A DNA stretch of 41,040 bases from Rubrivivax sp. (GTDB lineage: Bacteria; Pseudomonadota; Gammaproteobacteria; Burkholderiales; Burkholderiaceae_C), in assembly GCA_025458805.1 (NCBI GenBank), contig JALORQ010000002.1, positions 1 through 41,040 on the forward strand, given 5' to 3'. The notes beneath the pieces are model-generated. The model was given only the letters and a program-made list of their open reading frames with translations, ran no database searches and was not told where the DNA came from. The translations under genes were made by a program, and so were the position numbers. This document shows positions 1-8,274 of this stretch, one piece after another (the stretch's first letter is position 1; each line of letters opens with the position of its first letter).

Positions 1-225
1 GAGCCGCGCGATCGTCCGGCGGCCGACCGGGCGGGCAGGGTGCCGCGGCCCGCCGCCGCACGTCCGGCGCCGTCCGCCGACCCGCTGTTCTTCCAGCCGT
101 ACGAGCCCTCGGGCAGCGGCGGGGCGGCCTGGGAGAAGCCCGCGCCGGCACCGACCGCGCGCGCCGTGTCACCGAACATCCGGCCGAAGAAGAAGGTCGC
201 GTCGCTGCTCGGCGGCAGCCGCTGA
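1..225 (+). CDS. C-terminal tail of a probable DEAD-box RNA helicase (RhlE-like), 5' end outside window
   Basis: The reading frame is open from the first base and ends at TGA 223-225, so only about 74 codons of the 3' end are present. The tail is rich in Pro, Ala and Arg and closes with NIRPKKKVASLLGG. From memory, basic disordered tails ending in a (K/R)VAxLLGG-type sequence occur in RhlE-like DEAD-box helicases of Burkholderiales. No helicase core motif lies inside the window, so the call rests on this tail alone. It converges with the methyltransferase gene on the other strand only 10 bp away, without an obvious terminator. Another basic-tailed RNA-binding protein is possible. Confidence 0.45.
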   Translation, partial: EPRDRPAADRAGRVPRPAAARPAPSADPLFFQPYEPSGSGGAAWEKPAPAPTARAVSPNIRPKKKVASLLGGSR

Positions 226-235
226 GCCAGTCCGG

Positions 236-1018
236 TCAGCGGGCCAGCAGCGCGAAGACGGCCGGCAGCCGCGGCGGCAGCGCCTGCGGTCTCGCACGCC
301 AGCCCGCGACGCTGTCGCAGCGCGACCAGCCCTGTGGGAGCGTCAGGCCGCAGCTGACGGACAGCCGCGTGCGCGCGTCCAGGTGCGCGACGATCGCATC
401 GAGCAGCGCGGCGTTCCGGTACGGGGTCTCGATGAAGACCTGCGTCTGGGCAAGGCGCGCCGACAGGGACTCGAGCTCGCGCAGGCGCGCGATGCGGGCA
501 GCCGGCTCCTGCGGCAGGTAGCCGACGAATGAGAAGTGCTGGCCGTCGAGCCCGCTCGCGGCGAGCGCGAGGACCGGCGCGCACGGGCCCGGCAGCGCGC
601 GCACCGGCACGCCCTCGGCATGCGCGGCCGCGACGAGCCGCGATCCGGGATCGGCGACCGCTGGCAGACCGGCCTCGGACAGCAGCCCGACATCCTCGCC
701 CGCATGCGCCGGCGCGAGCAGCTCGCGCCAGGCCGACGCGCCGGCACCCGCGCTGCCGCCCTTCGGGGCGCGGGGCAGCTCGCGGATGACGATGGACTGC
801 AGCGGGCGCGCCAGCGGCACGATGGCGCCCGCCCGCTTGAGGAAGGCACGCGCGCTGCGGGCATCCTCGACCACCCACTGCGCGAGTGCCGCCGCGCGCC
901 GAAGCGTGCCGAGCGGCAGCACGTCGTCGATCGGGACCGGGTCGGCGCCGTGGTCCAGCGCGTTGGGCACCAGCCAGAGCGTGCCCGGGGGGGCGCCGGC
1001 GCCTGGGTCAGCCGCCAT
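236..1018 (-). CDS. RsmI-like SAM-dependent methyltransferase (tetrapyrrole methylase fold)
   Basis: The 260-residue protein has tetrapyrrole-methylase/RsmI family motifs: SEAGLPAVADPG at about residues 114-125, GPCAPVLALAASGL at 144-157 and FVGYLP at 164-169. In RsmI this fold 2'-O-methylates C1402 of 16S rRNA using S-adenosylmethionine. The N-terminal region differs from classical RsmI (starting TLWLVPNALDHG near residue 13), so it is better treated as a paralogous methyltransferase often seen beside maf in this order; the substrate is not known. Its ATG overlaps the end of the upstream maf gene by 11 bp, implying co-translation. A G7 run (plus strand about 987-993) lies in the codons just after the start and could be prone to slippage or sequencing error. 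Confidence 0.75.
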   Translation of the reverse strand: MAADPGAGAPPGTLWLVPNALDHGADPVPIDDVLPLGTLRRAAALAQWVVEDARSARAFLKRAGAIVPLARPLQSIVIRELPRAPKGGSAGAGASAWRELLAPAHAGEDVGLLSEAGLPAVADPGSRLVAAAHAEGVPVRALPGPCAPVLALAASGLDGQHFSFVGYLPQEPAARIARLRELESLSARLAQTQVFIETPYRNAALLDAIVAHLDARTRLSVSCGLTLPQGWSRCDSVAGWRARPQALPPRLPAVFALLAR

Positions 1019-1613
1019 CGGCCGCGAGCGGGTCCAGGCCCGCGGCGCGCAGGAGCGCGGCGGTGCGGATCAGCGGCAGCCCGACGAGCGCGGTGGGGTC
1101 GTCGGACTCGATCGACTCGAGCAGCGCGATGCCCAGCGTCTCGCTCTTCGCGCTGCCGGCGCAGTCGTAGGGGCGCTCGAGCTGCAGGTAATGCTCGATC
1201 TCGGCCGGCGCCAGGTCGCGAAACCGTACCGCGACCTCCGCGACCGACTCGCGCTCGAAACCCGCATCCGCACGTACCACGGCGACCGCGGTGTGGAACA
1301 CGGCAAGGCGGCCGCTCAGGCGCTGCAGCTGGGCCACGGCGCGCGCGTGCGAGCCCGGTTTGCCGAGCGGTTCGCCGTCGAGATCGGTGACCTGGTCCGA
1401 ACCGATGACGACCGCCGCGGGCCGCAGGGCGGCGACCGCCAGCGCCTTGTCGCGCGCGAGCCTCGACGCCAGCGCACGCGGCGTTTCGCCCGGATGCGGC
1501 GTCTCGTCGACGGCCGGCGCGACCACCTCGAACGGCAGCCGCAGCCGGGACAGCAGCTCCTGCCGGTAGCGCGACGTGGACGCGAGGACGAGGGGTGGCC
1601 GCGACACGGGCAT
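1008..1613 (-). CDS. maf: Maf-family nucleoside triphosphate pyrophosphatase, YceF (m7GTP) type
   Basis: This 201-residue Maf protein carries the N-terminal phosphate-binding signature LASTSRYRQELL (residues 9-20), the VDETPHPGE segment (35-43) and GSDQV at 71-75. SDQV, rather than SxDT, is the version found in the YceF subfamily, whose preferred substrate is 7-methyl-GTP; Maf enzymes hydrolyse modified or non-canonical nucleotides to keep them out of nucleic acids. In Escherichia coli yceF also borders yceD-rpmF-plsX, supporting the subfamily call. The start is ATG at 1611-1613; the reading frame continues upstream, but family homology starts here. The gene is divergent from yceD with 39 bp between starts and overlaps the methyltransferase gene downstream. 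Confidence 0.9.
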   Translation of the reverse strand: MPVSRPPLVLASTSRYRQELLSRLRLPFEVVAPAVDETPHPGETPRALASRLARDKALAVAALRPAAVVIGSDQVTDLDGEPLGKPGSHARAVAQLQRLSGRLAVFHTAVAVVRADAGFERESVAEVAVRFRDLAPAEIEHYLQLERPYDCAGSAKSETLGIALLESIESDDPTALVGLPLIRTAALLRAAGLDPLAADGG

Positions 1614-1620
1614 GCGCGGA

Positions 1621-1646
1621 TTGTCCCACCGGTGCGTCGCTACACT
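1621..1646 (+). promoter_or_regulatory. Candidate promoter of yceD, possibly giving a leaderless mRNA
   Basis: A TACACT -10 candidate (1641-1646) lies 6 nt before the yceD ATG at 1653, so transcription would begin at or next to the start codon. TTGTCC at 1621-1626 is a -35 candidate, but the 14-bp spacing is short. No Shine-Dalgarno sequence lies between the -10 and the ATG. Inference from sequence only. Confidence 0.4.
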
Positions 1647-1652
1647 GGGGCG

Positions 1653-2210
1653 ATGAAGAGCAGGCCGACCGACCCGACGCGGCTCGACGTCGTGGCGTTC
1701 GCGCGTCGCGGCGGCCGCCTCGACGGCGAGCTCCCGCCCGGCTCGCTCGCGCGCCTGGAGGCCTGCCTGTCCGCCCCGGCCGACGCGGCGATGGCCCCGG
1801 TGCGCTGGCACGCCGCCGGCGAGGTGCGGGCGGGGGTCGGCGGCGAGGCGGAGGTCTGGCTGCGGCTTCGCGCCGACGGCGTGGTTCCGTTGCAGTGCCA
1901 GCGCTGCCTGCAGCCGCTCGCGCAACCGCTCGCGGTCGACCGCTGGTTCCGGTTCGTCGCCACCGAGGACGAGGCGGCGCGCCTCGACGAGGAACTCGAC
2001 GACGACGTGCTCGTGTGGTCGCGTGCCTTCGACCTCGTCGCGCTCGTCGAGGACGAGTTGCTGCTGGCGCTGCCCATCGTGCCGCGCCACGAGGCCTGCC
2101 CCGAGCCGTTGCCGTTGCCGGTCGCGGATGCCGACGACCCGGCGCCGGCGCATCCGTTCGCCGAGCTGGCGGCGCTGCGGCGCGCCGGTCCGGCGGGCCG
2201 GGACGACTGA
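1653..2210 (+). CDS. yceD: YceD family (DUF177) protein, 23S rRNA accumulation protein
   Basis: This 185-residue protein belongs to DUF177/YceD. It shows the conserved LQCQRCLQPL segment (Cys82, Cys85) and a third cysteine in RHEACP (Cys149), the usual arrangement in YceD proteins of proteobacteria. YceD is needed for normal 23S rRNA levels in Escherichia coli and is thought to act in ribosome biogenesis; its biochemistry is unresolved. The acidic stretch after residue 104 (EDEAARLDEELDDD) is also typical. It heads the yceD-rpmF-plsX-fab cluster. The ATG at 1653 is chosen because the frame upstream has no family homology and overlaps the divergent maf gene; there is no clear ribosome-binding site. 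Confidence 0.88.
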   Translation: MKSRPTDPTRLDVVAFARRGGRLDGELPPGSLARLEACLSAPADAAMAPVRWHAAGEVRAGVGGEAEVWLRLRADGVVPLQCQRCLQPLAQPLAVDRWFRFVATEDEAARLDEELDDDVLVWSRAFDLVALVEDELLLALPIVPRHEACPEPLPLPVADADDPAPAHPFAELAALRRAGPAGRDD

Positions 2211-2237
2211 GGCGCGCTCCTCGCCGGCGCCGCCACG

Positions 2238-2243
2238 TATAAT
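2238..2243 (+). promoter_or_regulatory. Consensus -10 box (TATAAT) upstream of rpmF
   Basis: A perfect TATAAT hexamer lies 27 bp after the yceD stop codon. Transcription would start near 2250 and give an rpmF mRNA with a leader of roughly 185 nt. No convincing -35 hexamer is present 16-18 bp upstream in the GC-rich sequence. Confidence 0.55.
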
Positions 2244-2249
2244 CCGGCG

Positions 2250-2433
2250 CTTTTCGCGTGTGGCCGGACGGGGACCCTGAACGATCCCTGGACCGTGGCT
2301 GCAACCTGCGGTCCACGGAACGTGGGGCCATGCACGACCGGGGAGCACCCGGTCCCGTGCAGGCCGCGGGCGTCCGCGGACGTCGCGCGGCGCCTGCGCG
2401 ACACCGCGCCAGCCGTCAACAGGAGATCGGATC
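2250..2433 (+). promoter_or_regulatory. Structured 5' leader of rpmF with four predicted stem-loops
   Basis: The non-coding interval between the TATAAT box and the L32 gene holds four inverted repeats in a row. They are CCGTGG/CCACGG (2293-2298/2313-2318); ACCGGG/CCCGGT (2337-2342/2348-2353) with an outer GCACG/CGTGC pairing and a 2-nt bulge (2332-2360); CCGCGG/CCGCGG with a 4-nt loop (2364-2379); and GTCGCGC/GCGCGAC (2382-2402). The ribosome-binding site AGGAGA (2421-2426) follows 18 nt later. A long folded leader ahead of a ribosomal protein gene could be an autoregulatory element, which is inference. GC-rich DNA yields chance hairpins, so covariation evidence is needed. Confidence 0.45.
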
Positions 2434-2616
2434 ATGGCTGTCCAGCAGAACAAGAAGTCACCGTCGAAGCGCGGCATGCACCGTTCGCACAACGCGCTCG
2501 GGACCCCGGGCATCGCGGTCGAGTCCACGACGGGCGAGGTGCATCTTCGCCATCACATCAGCCCGACGGGCTTCTACCGCGGGCGCAAGGTCCTGAAGTC
2601 CAAGGCGGACGCCTGA
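2434..2616 (+). CDS. rpmF: 50S ribosomal protein L32
   Basis: The 60-residue product is a textbook bL32: it begins [20 protein letters not shown], carries the [12 protein letters not shown] core and ends in a basic FYRGRKVLK segment. It is part of the large ribosomal subunit. No zinc-binding cysteines are present, as in other proteobacterial L32 proteins. AGGAGA (2421-2426) stands 7 nt before the ATG. The position between yceD and plsX is the conserved proteobacterial arrangement linking ribosome and lipid synthesis. Confidence 0.98.
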   Translation: MAVQQNKKSPSKRGMHRSHNALGTPGIAVESTTGEVHLRHHISPTGFYRGRKVLKSKADA

Positions 2617-2738
2617 GCGGCCCCGGCCGCTGGTCCATGCCGGCTCTCGCGATGGCCGGGCGATCGCCCGGCCCCGGCCCGAAGACCCGCCCGACGATGC
2701 CGGCGCCGCGCGTTGCCGGCGTCGGCTGAGGGCGCATC

Positions 2739-3836
2739 GTGTCCACCACGGTCCTCGAGCCGCTGGCCCGGGTCCGCATCGTCGTCGACTGCATGGGCGG
2801 CGACCACGGGCCCGCGATCACGCTGCCCGCATGCCGTGCCTTCCTGGCGCGGCACGCCGACGTCGAGCTGACGCTCGTCGGCACTTCCGAGGCGTTGGCG
2901 CCGGCGGCCTCCTGGACACGCTGCCGTCGTGTCACGGCGAGCGAGGTCGTCACGATGGACGATCCGGTCGAGGTGGCCTTGCGCCGCAAGCGGGACTCGT
3001 CGATGCGCGTCGCCATCGCGCAGCTCAAGGCGGACGCCGAACTGCCTGCGCATGTCTGCGTCTCGGCCGGGAACACCGGCGCACTGATGGCGGTGGCGAG
3101 ATACCTGCTCAAGACCGTGGAGGGCATCGACCGGCCGGCGATCGCGACGGTGATGCCCAACCGCCGGGACCGCTTCACGACCGTGCTCGATCTGGGCGCC
3201 AACGTCGACTGCACGCCCGAGCACCTGCTTCAGTTCGCGGTCATGGGCAGTGCGCTGGTCACGGCCGTCGAGGGCCGCGCCGACCCGACCGTGGGCCTGC
3301 TCAACATCGGGGAGGAGGCGATCAAGGGCAGCGAGACGATCAAGCGTGCCGCCGAACTGCTGCGCTGGGCAGCCGCCGGCGGGCACCTGAGCTTCCACGG
3401 CAACGTCGAGGGCAACGACATCTTCAAGGGCACGACGGACGTCGTGGTGTGCGACGGCTTCGTCGGCAACGTGCTGCTGAAGACCTCGGAAGGCCTGGCG
3501 TCGATGCTGTCGGAGTTCATCCGCCAGGAGTTCACCCGCACGCCGCTCGCGCGGCTCGCCGCGCTGGCTGCACTGCCGGTGCTGCGCCGCTTCAAGTCGC
3601 GCGTCGACCCGCGCCGCTACAACGGCGCGGCGCTGCTCGGACTGCGAGGCCTCGTCTTCAAGAGCCACGGCTCGGCCGACGCCTTTGCGTTCGAGCATGC
3701 GCTCGGCCGCGCGTATGATGCAGCCCGAAACCGCCTGCTCGAACGCGTGCACGATCGGATCGCCGCCACGCTGGCCGCGCTGCCCGTCGAGGGCGTCGCG
3801 GGCGGCGATGGCTTGGCCGACCGCCGGGTGGCATGA
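2739..3836 (+). CDS. plsX: Phosphate acyltransferase PlsX
   Basis: PlsX makes acyl-phosphate from acyl-ACP, the first step of the PlsX/PlsY route to glycerophospholipids; it is a peripheral membrane enzyme. The 365-residue protein has the N-terminal [11 protein letters not shown] signature (residues 15-25), [25 protein letters not shown] and the [13 protein letters not shown] segment, all family hallmarks. The start is GTG at 2739; nothing else upstream is in frame and plausible, and the extra dozen residues before the first strand are unremarkable. The 3' end overlaps fabH by 4 bp (ATGA), so the two are translationally coupled. It lies 122 bp after rpmF without a terminator. Confidence 0.96.
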   Translation: MSTTVLEPLARVRIVVDCMGGDHGPAITLPACRAFLARHADVELTLVGTSEALAPAASWTRCRRVTASEVVTMDDPVEVALRRKRDSSMRVAIAQLKADAELPAHVCVSAGNTGALMAVARYLLKTVEGIDRPAIATVMPNRRDRFTTVLDLGANVDCTPEHLLQFAVMGSALVTAVEGRADPTVGLLNIGEEAIKGSETIKRAAELLRWAAAGGHLSFHGNVEGNDIFKGTTDVVVCDGFVGNVLLKTSEGLASMLSEFIRQEFTRTPLARLAALAALPVLRRFKSRVDPRRYNGAALLGLRGLVFKSHGSADAFAFEHALGRAYDAARNRLLERVHDRIAATLAALPVEGVAGGDGLADRRVA

Positions 3837-4840
3837 TCGGCGCGAACAGCCCCGCCGTGTCGCGCCCCCCCTACTCGAGGATCACCGGCACCGGCAGCAT
3901 GCTGCCTCCGAGGCGGGTGACGAACGCCGACCTCGCGGTTGAGCTCGCGCGGCGCGGCATCGAGACCAGCGACGCTTGGATCGTCGAACGCACCGGCATC
4001 CGGGCCAGGCACTTCGCCGATGACGGCGTCAACGCCAGCGATCTCGCGACCGCGGCCGCGCGGCAGGCGCTCGAGGCGGCCGGGCGGCGCGCCGACGAGA
4101 TCGACCTGCTGATCGTCGCCACGTCGACGCCGGACATGGTGTTCCCGGCCACCGCCGCACTCGTGCAGCGCAACCTCGGCGTCGCCGGCTTTGCCGCCTT
4201 CGACCTGCAGGCGGTGTGCTCCGGGTTCGTCTACGCGCTGTCGGTCGCCGACGCGATGATCCGCGCCGGCAGCGCCACGCGCGCGCTCGTCATCGGCGCC
4301 GAGGTCTTCTCGCGCATCCTCGACTTCGACGACCGCACCACCTGCGTGCTGTTCGGCGACGGCGCCGGTGCGGTCGTGCTCGAGGCCAGCGACACCCCTG
4401 GCGTGCTGGCCAGCGAGCTGCACGCCGACGGCCGCCACGTCGGCATCCTCTGCGTGCCGGGCACGGTCGCCGGCGGCCGCGTGCTCGGCGATCCGCTGCT
4501 GCGCATGGATGGACAGGCGGTGTACAAGCTGGCGGTGAGCGTGCTCGAGAGCGTCGCGCGGTCGGTGCTCGCGAAGGCTGGCCGCAGCGAATCCGACGTC
4601 GACTGGCTGATCCCGCACCAGGCCAACATCCGCATCATGCAGAGCACGGCGCGCAAGCTCGGGCTGCCGCCGGAGCGGCTCGTCGTCACCGTCGACGAGC
4701 ATGGCAACACATCGGCGGCGTCGGTGCCGCTGGCGCTGGACGTGGCCGTGCGCACCGGTCGCATCCGTCGCGGCGACACCGTGCTGCTGGAGGGCGTGGG
4801 CGGCGGCTTCACGTGGGGCGCCGTGCTGCTCGACTTCTGA
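3833..4840 (+). CDS. fabH: 3-oxoacyl-ACP synthase III (FabH)
   Basis: FabH condenses acetyl-CoA with malonyl-ACP and starts each fatty acid. The 335-residue protein has the catalytic triad of the family: Cys129 in AVCSGF, His262 in PHQANIRI and Asn292 in HGNTSAAS. The C-terminal [11 protein letters not shown] is also characteristic. The ATG overlaps the plsX stop as ATGA. The first 14 residues are an extension compared with FabH proteins that start close to the [11 protein letters not shown] segment, but no alternative start with a better context is visible. It is followed by fabD after 71 bp. Confidence 0.97.
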   Translation: MIGANSPAVSRPPYSRITGTGSMLPPRRVTNADLAVELARRGIETSDAWIVERTGIRARHFADDGVNASDLATAAARQALEAAGRRADEIDLLIVATSTPDMVFPATAALVQRNLGVAGFAAFDLQAVCSGFVYALSVADAMIRAGSATRALVIGAEVFSRILDFDDRTTCVLFGDGAGAVVLEASDTPGVLASELHADGRHVGILCVPGTVAGGRVLGDPLLRMDGQAVYKLAVSVLESVARSVLAKAGRSESDVDWLIPHQANIRIMQSTARKLGLPPERLVVTVDEHGNTSAASVPLALDVAVRTGRIRRGDTVLLEGVGGGFTWGAVLLDF

Positions 4841-4911
4841 GCCGCCGGAGCGCGACTGCCCTCAACCCGGACACCCATCGCACAAGAACTCGACAGGAGA
4901 CGGAGAACAAG

Positions 4912-5862
4912 ATGTCCTCGTTCGCATTCGTCTTTCCAGGACAGGGCTCGCAGTCCGTCGGCATGCTCGACGGCTGGGCCGGCCATCGCGCGGTGCGCGA
5001 CACGCTCGCCGAAGCCTCGGACGCCCTCGGCACCGATGTCGGCCGGCTGATCCGCGAAGGCCCCAAGGAGGTCCTCGACCTGACCGTGAACACCCAGGTC
5101 GTGATGCTCGTCGCGGGCGTGGCCTGCTGGCGCGCGTGGCGGGCCGAGGGCGGCGGCGAGCCGGCGGCGCTGGCCGGGCATTCGCTCGGCGAGTACAGCG
5201 CGCTGGTCGCGGCCGGCGCACTCTCGCTCGCCGATGCGGCGCCGCTCGTGCGCCTGCGCGGCCAGGCCATGCAGGACGCGGTGCCCGCGGGCGAAGGCGC
5301 AATGCTGGCGGTGCTGGGTCTCGACGGGGCCCAGGTCGCCGCACTGTGCGCGCAGGCCGCCGCGGCGACGGGCGAAGTCGTCGCCGCGGCCAACTACAAC
5401 GATCCGAAGCAGACGGTGATCTCCGGCACCCGCGCGGCCATCGCGCGCGCGGCCGACCTGCTCAAGGCGGCGGGTGCCAAGCGCCTGGTGCCGCTGGCGG
5501 TGTCCGCGCCGTTCCACTGCGCGTTGATGAGGCCGGCCGCGGAGGCGCTGCGCGACAGGCTGGCGGGCGTCCGGATCTCGACGCCGCGCATCCCGGTGAT
5601 CAACAACATCGACGTCGTCGCCGAGACCGATGCGCAGCGCATCCGTGATGCGTTGTATCGCCAGGCGTTCGGCCCGGTGCGCTGGGTCGAGGTGACGCGC
5701 GCGCTGGCTGCGCTCGGCGTCGGCCACGTGGTCGAGTGCGGGCCGGGGCGCGTGCTGTCGAAGATGGTCGCGCGCATCGACGAGACGCTGGTGGGCGTGG
5801 CGCTGTCCGACCCGCCCTCGCTCGCCGAGCTGAAGGCCGTGCTCGGCGGGGTTCACGCTTGA
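4912..5862 (+). CDS. fabD: Malonyl-CoA:ACP transacylase (FabD)
   Basis: FabD transfers malonyl groups from CoA to acyl carrier protein, supplying the two-carbon extender for fatty acid synthesis. The 316-residue protein begins with [11 protein letters not shown] (residues 4-14). It holds the nucleophile Ser91 in [14 protein letters not shown] and His202 in SAPFHCALM, and ends with the usual [11 protein letters not shown] region. The ATG at 4912 is preceded by GGAGA, a good ribosome-binding site; the frame is open upstream but overlaps fabH. The stop overlaps the TTG start of fabG. Confidence 0.97.
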   Translation: MSSFAFVFPGQGSQSVGMLDGWAGHRAVRDTLAEASDALGTDVGRLIREGPKEVLDLTVNTQVVMLVAGVACWRAWRAEGGGEPAALAGHSLGEYSALVAAGALSLADAAPLVRLRGQAMQDAVPAGEGAMLAVLGLDGAQVAALCAQAAAATGEVVAAANYNDPKQTVISGTRAAIARAADLLKAAGAKRLVPLAVSAPFHCALMRPAAEALRDRLAGVRISTPRIPVINNIDVVAETDAQRIRDALYRQAFGPVRWVEVTRALAALGVGHVVECGPGRVLSKMVARIDETLVGVALSDPPSLAELKAVLGGVHA

Positions 5863-6611
5863 GTGCCGCCGAGGCGCCGTCCAGGCGCGTCGCCCTCGTC
5901 ACCGGCGCGTCGCGGGGCATCGGCCGCGCGATCGCGGCACGCCTTGCGGCGGACGGCCTGGTCGTCATCGGCACCGCGACGAGCGATCAAGGCGCGGCGG
6001 CGGTCTCCGACGCGCTGTCCGCCCATGCCGGCTGTCGCGGTATCCGCCTCGACGTCACCGACGGCGCCGCTCTCGAGGCGGCGATCGACTCGATCGTCAA
6101 GGCCGAGGGCGGCCTGCACGTGCTGGTCAACAATGCCGGCATCACGCGCGACCAGCTCGCGATGCGGATGAAGGACGACGACTGGGACGCGGTCGTCGAC
6201 ACGAACCTCAAGGCGGTGTTTCGCGCCAGCCGGGCCGTGCTGCGGCCCATGATGAAGCAGCGCTGGGGTCGCATCGTCAACATCACGTCGGTGGTCGGGG
6301 CCTCGGGCAACGCCGGCCAGGCCAACTACGCCGCGGCGAAGGCAGGGGTCGCCGGGATGACGCGCGCGCTGGCGCGGGAGCTCGGCAGCCGCAACGTGAC
6401 GGTCAACTGCGTCGCGCCGGGCTTCATCGCCACCGACATGACCGATGCGCTGCCCGAGGCGCAGAGGACGGCGCTGCTCGCGCAGGTGCCGCTGGGGCGC
6501 CTCGGAGACGCCGAAGAGGTGGCGCACGCGGTGGCCTTCCTCGCATCGCCGCTGGCCGGCTACGTGACCGGCGCCGAACTGCACGTCAACGGCGGCATGT
6601 ACATGGCCTGA
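5859..6611 (+). CDS. fabG: 3-oxoacyl-ACP reductase (FabG), TTG start
   Basis: FabG is the NADPH-dependent ketoreductase of the elongation cycle. The 250-residue short-chain dehydrogenase has the cofactor motif TGASRGIG (residues 15-22), NNAG (91-94) and the catalytic Ser144, Tyr157 and Lys161 (YAAAK). The C-terminal [14 protein letters not shown] is typical. No ATG or in-frame GTG exists between the fabD stop and the conserved VALVTG strand. The best start is TTG 5859-5861, which overlaps the fabD stop as TTGA and gives a product close to the usual length of about 245 residues. Confidence 0.95.
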   Translation: MSAAEAPSRRVALVTGASRGIGRAIAARLAADGLVVIGTATSDQGAAAVSDALSAHAGCRGIRLDVTDGAALEAAIDSIVKAEGGLHVLVNNAGITRDQLAMRMKDDDWDAVVDTNLKAVFRASRAVLRPMMKQRWGRIVNITSVVGASGNAGQANYAAAKAGVAGMTRALARELGSRNVTVNCVAPGFIATDMTDALPEAQRTALLAQVPLGRLGDAEEVAHAVAFLASPLAGYVTGAELHVNGGMYMA

Positions 6612-6662
6612 GCCGGCATCGGGCGCGCCCGGCGAGTCGCCGGCCGCCGGCAGCCCCGCCGC

Positions 6663-6668
6663 TAGAAT
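6663..6668 (+). promoter_or_regulatory. Candidate -10 box (TAGAAT) for acpP
   Basis: TAGAAT lies in the 95-bp gap between fabG and acpP, 38 bp before the acpP start. A separate promoter for acpP would fit the very high ACP level needed in the cell. The -35 region is GC-rich and shows no consensus, so this is a modest call. Confidence 0.4.
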
Positions 6669-6706
6669 CGCGCCCGGTTTTCACCATTCCGCCATCCGGA
6701 GGAGTC

Positions 6707-6946
6707 ATGAGCGACATCGAGTCCCGAGTCAAGAAGATCATCGCCGAACAGCTCGGTGTGCCCGAGTCCGACGTCACCAACGAGAAGGCCTTCGTGGCCG
6801 ACCTCGGCGCCGACTCGCTCGACACGGTCGAGCTCGTGATGGCGCTGGAGGACGAGTTCGGCATCGAGATCCCCGACGAGGAGGCCGAGAAGATCACGAC
6901 GGTGCAGCTGGCCATCGACTACGCGATCAAGCACCAGAAGGCCTGA
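6707..6946 (+). CDS. acpP: Acyl carrier protein (AcpP)
   Basis: This 79-residue acidic protein carries the growing acyl chain on a 4'-phosphopantetheine arm. The attachment site is Ser37 in GADSLD, followed by the recognition helix [27 protein letters not shown] 5-11 nt before the ATG is a strong ribosome-binding site, in keeping with high expression. It sits between fabG and fabF as in most proteobacteria. The holo-ACP synthase that modifies it (acpS) is also in this window at 19667. Confidence 0.98.
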   Translation: MSDIESRVKKIIAEQLGVPESDVTNEKAFVADLGADSLDTVELVMALEDEFGIEIPDEEAEKITTVQLAIDYAIKHQKA

Positions 6947-6954
6947 CGCTGTCC

Positions 6955-8199
6955 ATGGGCCGCCGCCGTGTCGTCGTCACCGGGCTCGGCCTGATCAGCC
7001 CGGTCGGCAACAGCGTCGCCGAGGGCTGGGCCAACCTGCTGGCCGGCCGCTCGGGCATCGACCACATCACCAAGTTCGATGCGCAGGCGATGGCCTGCCG
7101 CTTCGCAGGCGAGGTGCGCGGCTTCGTCGTCGAGGACTGGATCCCGGCGAAGGAGGCGCGCCACATGGACACCTTCATCCACTTCGGGATGGCGGCGGCG
7201 ATCCAGGCCGTGCGCGATGCCGGCCTGCCGACCAACGACGAGCTCGACGAGGCCCGTGCCGAGCGCATCGGCTGCATGGTCGGCTCGGGCATCGGCGGCC
7301 TGCCCAACATCGAGGCCTCGCATCGCGAGTACATGGAGCGCGGCCCGCGCCGCATCTCGCCGTTCTTCGTGCCGGCCTCGATCATCAACATGATCTCGGG
7401 CCACATCTCGATCCGTTTCGGCTTCACCGGGCCGAACCTCGCGATCGTGACCGCCTGCACGACCGGGCTGCACTGCATCGGCGAGGCCGGGCGGCTCATC
7501 GAGTACGGCGACGCCGACGTGATGATCGCGGGCGGGGCCGAGAGCACCGTCTCGCCGCTCGGCATCGGCGGGTTTGCCGCTGCGCGCGCGCTGTCGACGC
7601 GCAACGACAACCCGAAGGCGGCCTCCCGGCCCTGGGACCGCGGCCGCGACGGCTTCGTGCTCGGCGAGGGCGCTGGCGTGCTGGTGCTCGAGGAATACGA
7701 GCACGCCAGGAAGCGCGGTGCGCGCGTCTACGCCGAACTGGCGGGCTTCGGCATGGGCGCCGATGCGTTCCACATGACGGCGCCCAACGTCGACGGCCCG
7801 AAGCGCTCGATGCTCGCCGCATTGCGCAACGCCGGCGTCGGACCGGGCGAGGTGCAGTATCTCAACGCGCACGGCACCTCGACGCCGCTGGGCGACGTCA
7901 ACGAGACGCAGGCCATCAAGCTGGCCTTCGGCGACCACGCGCGGCGCCTCGTGGTCAACTCGACCAAGTCGATGACCGGTCACCTGCTGGGGGGTGCCGG
8001 CGGCATCGAGTCCGTGTTCACGGTGCTCGCGCTGCACCACCAGGTGTCGCCGCCGACGATCAACCTGACCGATCCCGACCCCGAGTGCGATCTCGACTAC
8101 TGCGCCAACGAGGCGCGGCCGATGCGCATCGACACGGCGGTCAAGAACAACTTCGGGTTCGGCGGCACCAACGGCACGCTGGTGTTCCGGCGCGCGTGA
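6955..8199 (+). CDS. fabF: 3-oxoacyl-ACP synthase II (FabF)
   Basis: FabF elongates acyl-ACP chains by decarboxylative Claisen condensation. The 414-residue protein has the thiolase-fold triad Cys168 (TACTTG), His306 (NAHGTSTP) and His343 (TGHLLGGAGG), with Lys338 in STKSM. The C-terminus NNFGFGGTNGTLVF is the standard family ending. The ATG lies 8 bp after the acpP stop, so the genes share one transcript. It is the last gene of the fatty-acid cluster; a short membrane protein and rpoE follow. Confidence 0.97.
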   Translation: MGRRRVVVTGLGLISPVGNSVAEGWANLLAGRSGIDHITKFDAQAMACRFAGEVRGFVVEDWIPAKEARHMDTFIHFGMAAAIQAVRDAGLPTNDELDEARAERIGCMVGSGIGGLPNIEASHREYMERGPRRISPFFVPASIINMISGHISIRFGFTGPNLAIVTACTTGLHCIGEAGRLIEYGDADVMIAGGAESTVSPLGIGGFAAARALSTRNDNPKAASRPWDRGRDGFVLGEGAGVLVLEEYEHARKRGARVYAELAGFGMGADAFHMTAPNVDGPKRSMLAALRNAGVGPGEVQYLNAHGTSTPLGDVNETQAIKLAFGDHARRLVVNSTKSMTGHLLGGAGGIESVFTVLALHHQVSPPTINLTDPDPECDLDYCANEARPMRIDTAVKNNFGFGGTNGTLVFRRA

Positions 8200-8274
8200 T
8201 GCCGGCGGCCGGCGAGGCGTCCCCGCGCGCCCTGGCGGGCCGCCTCGAGTGGCCTGCAACGCTCGGGAGCCGTC

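Noticed and set aside
343-2331. 662-codon minus-strand frame across maf and yceD
   Set aside because: Arg/Pro/Ala-rich translation with no domain; it overlaps three well-supported genes in other frames.
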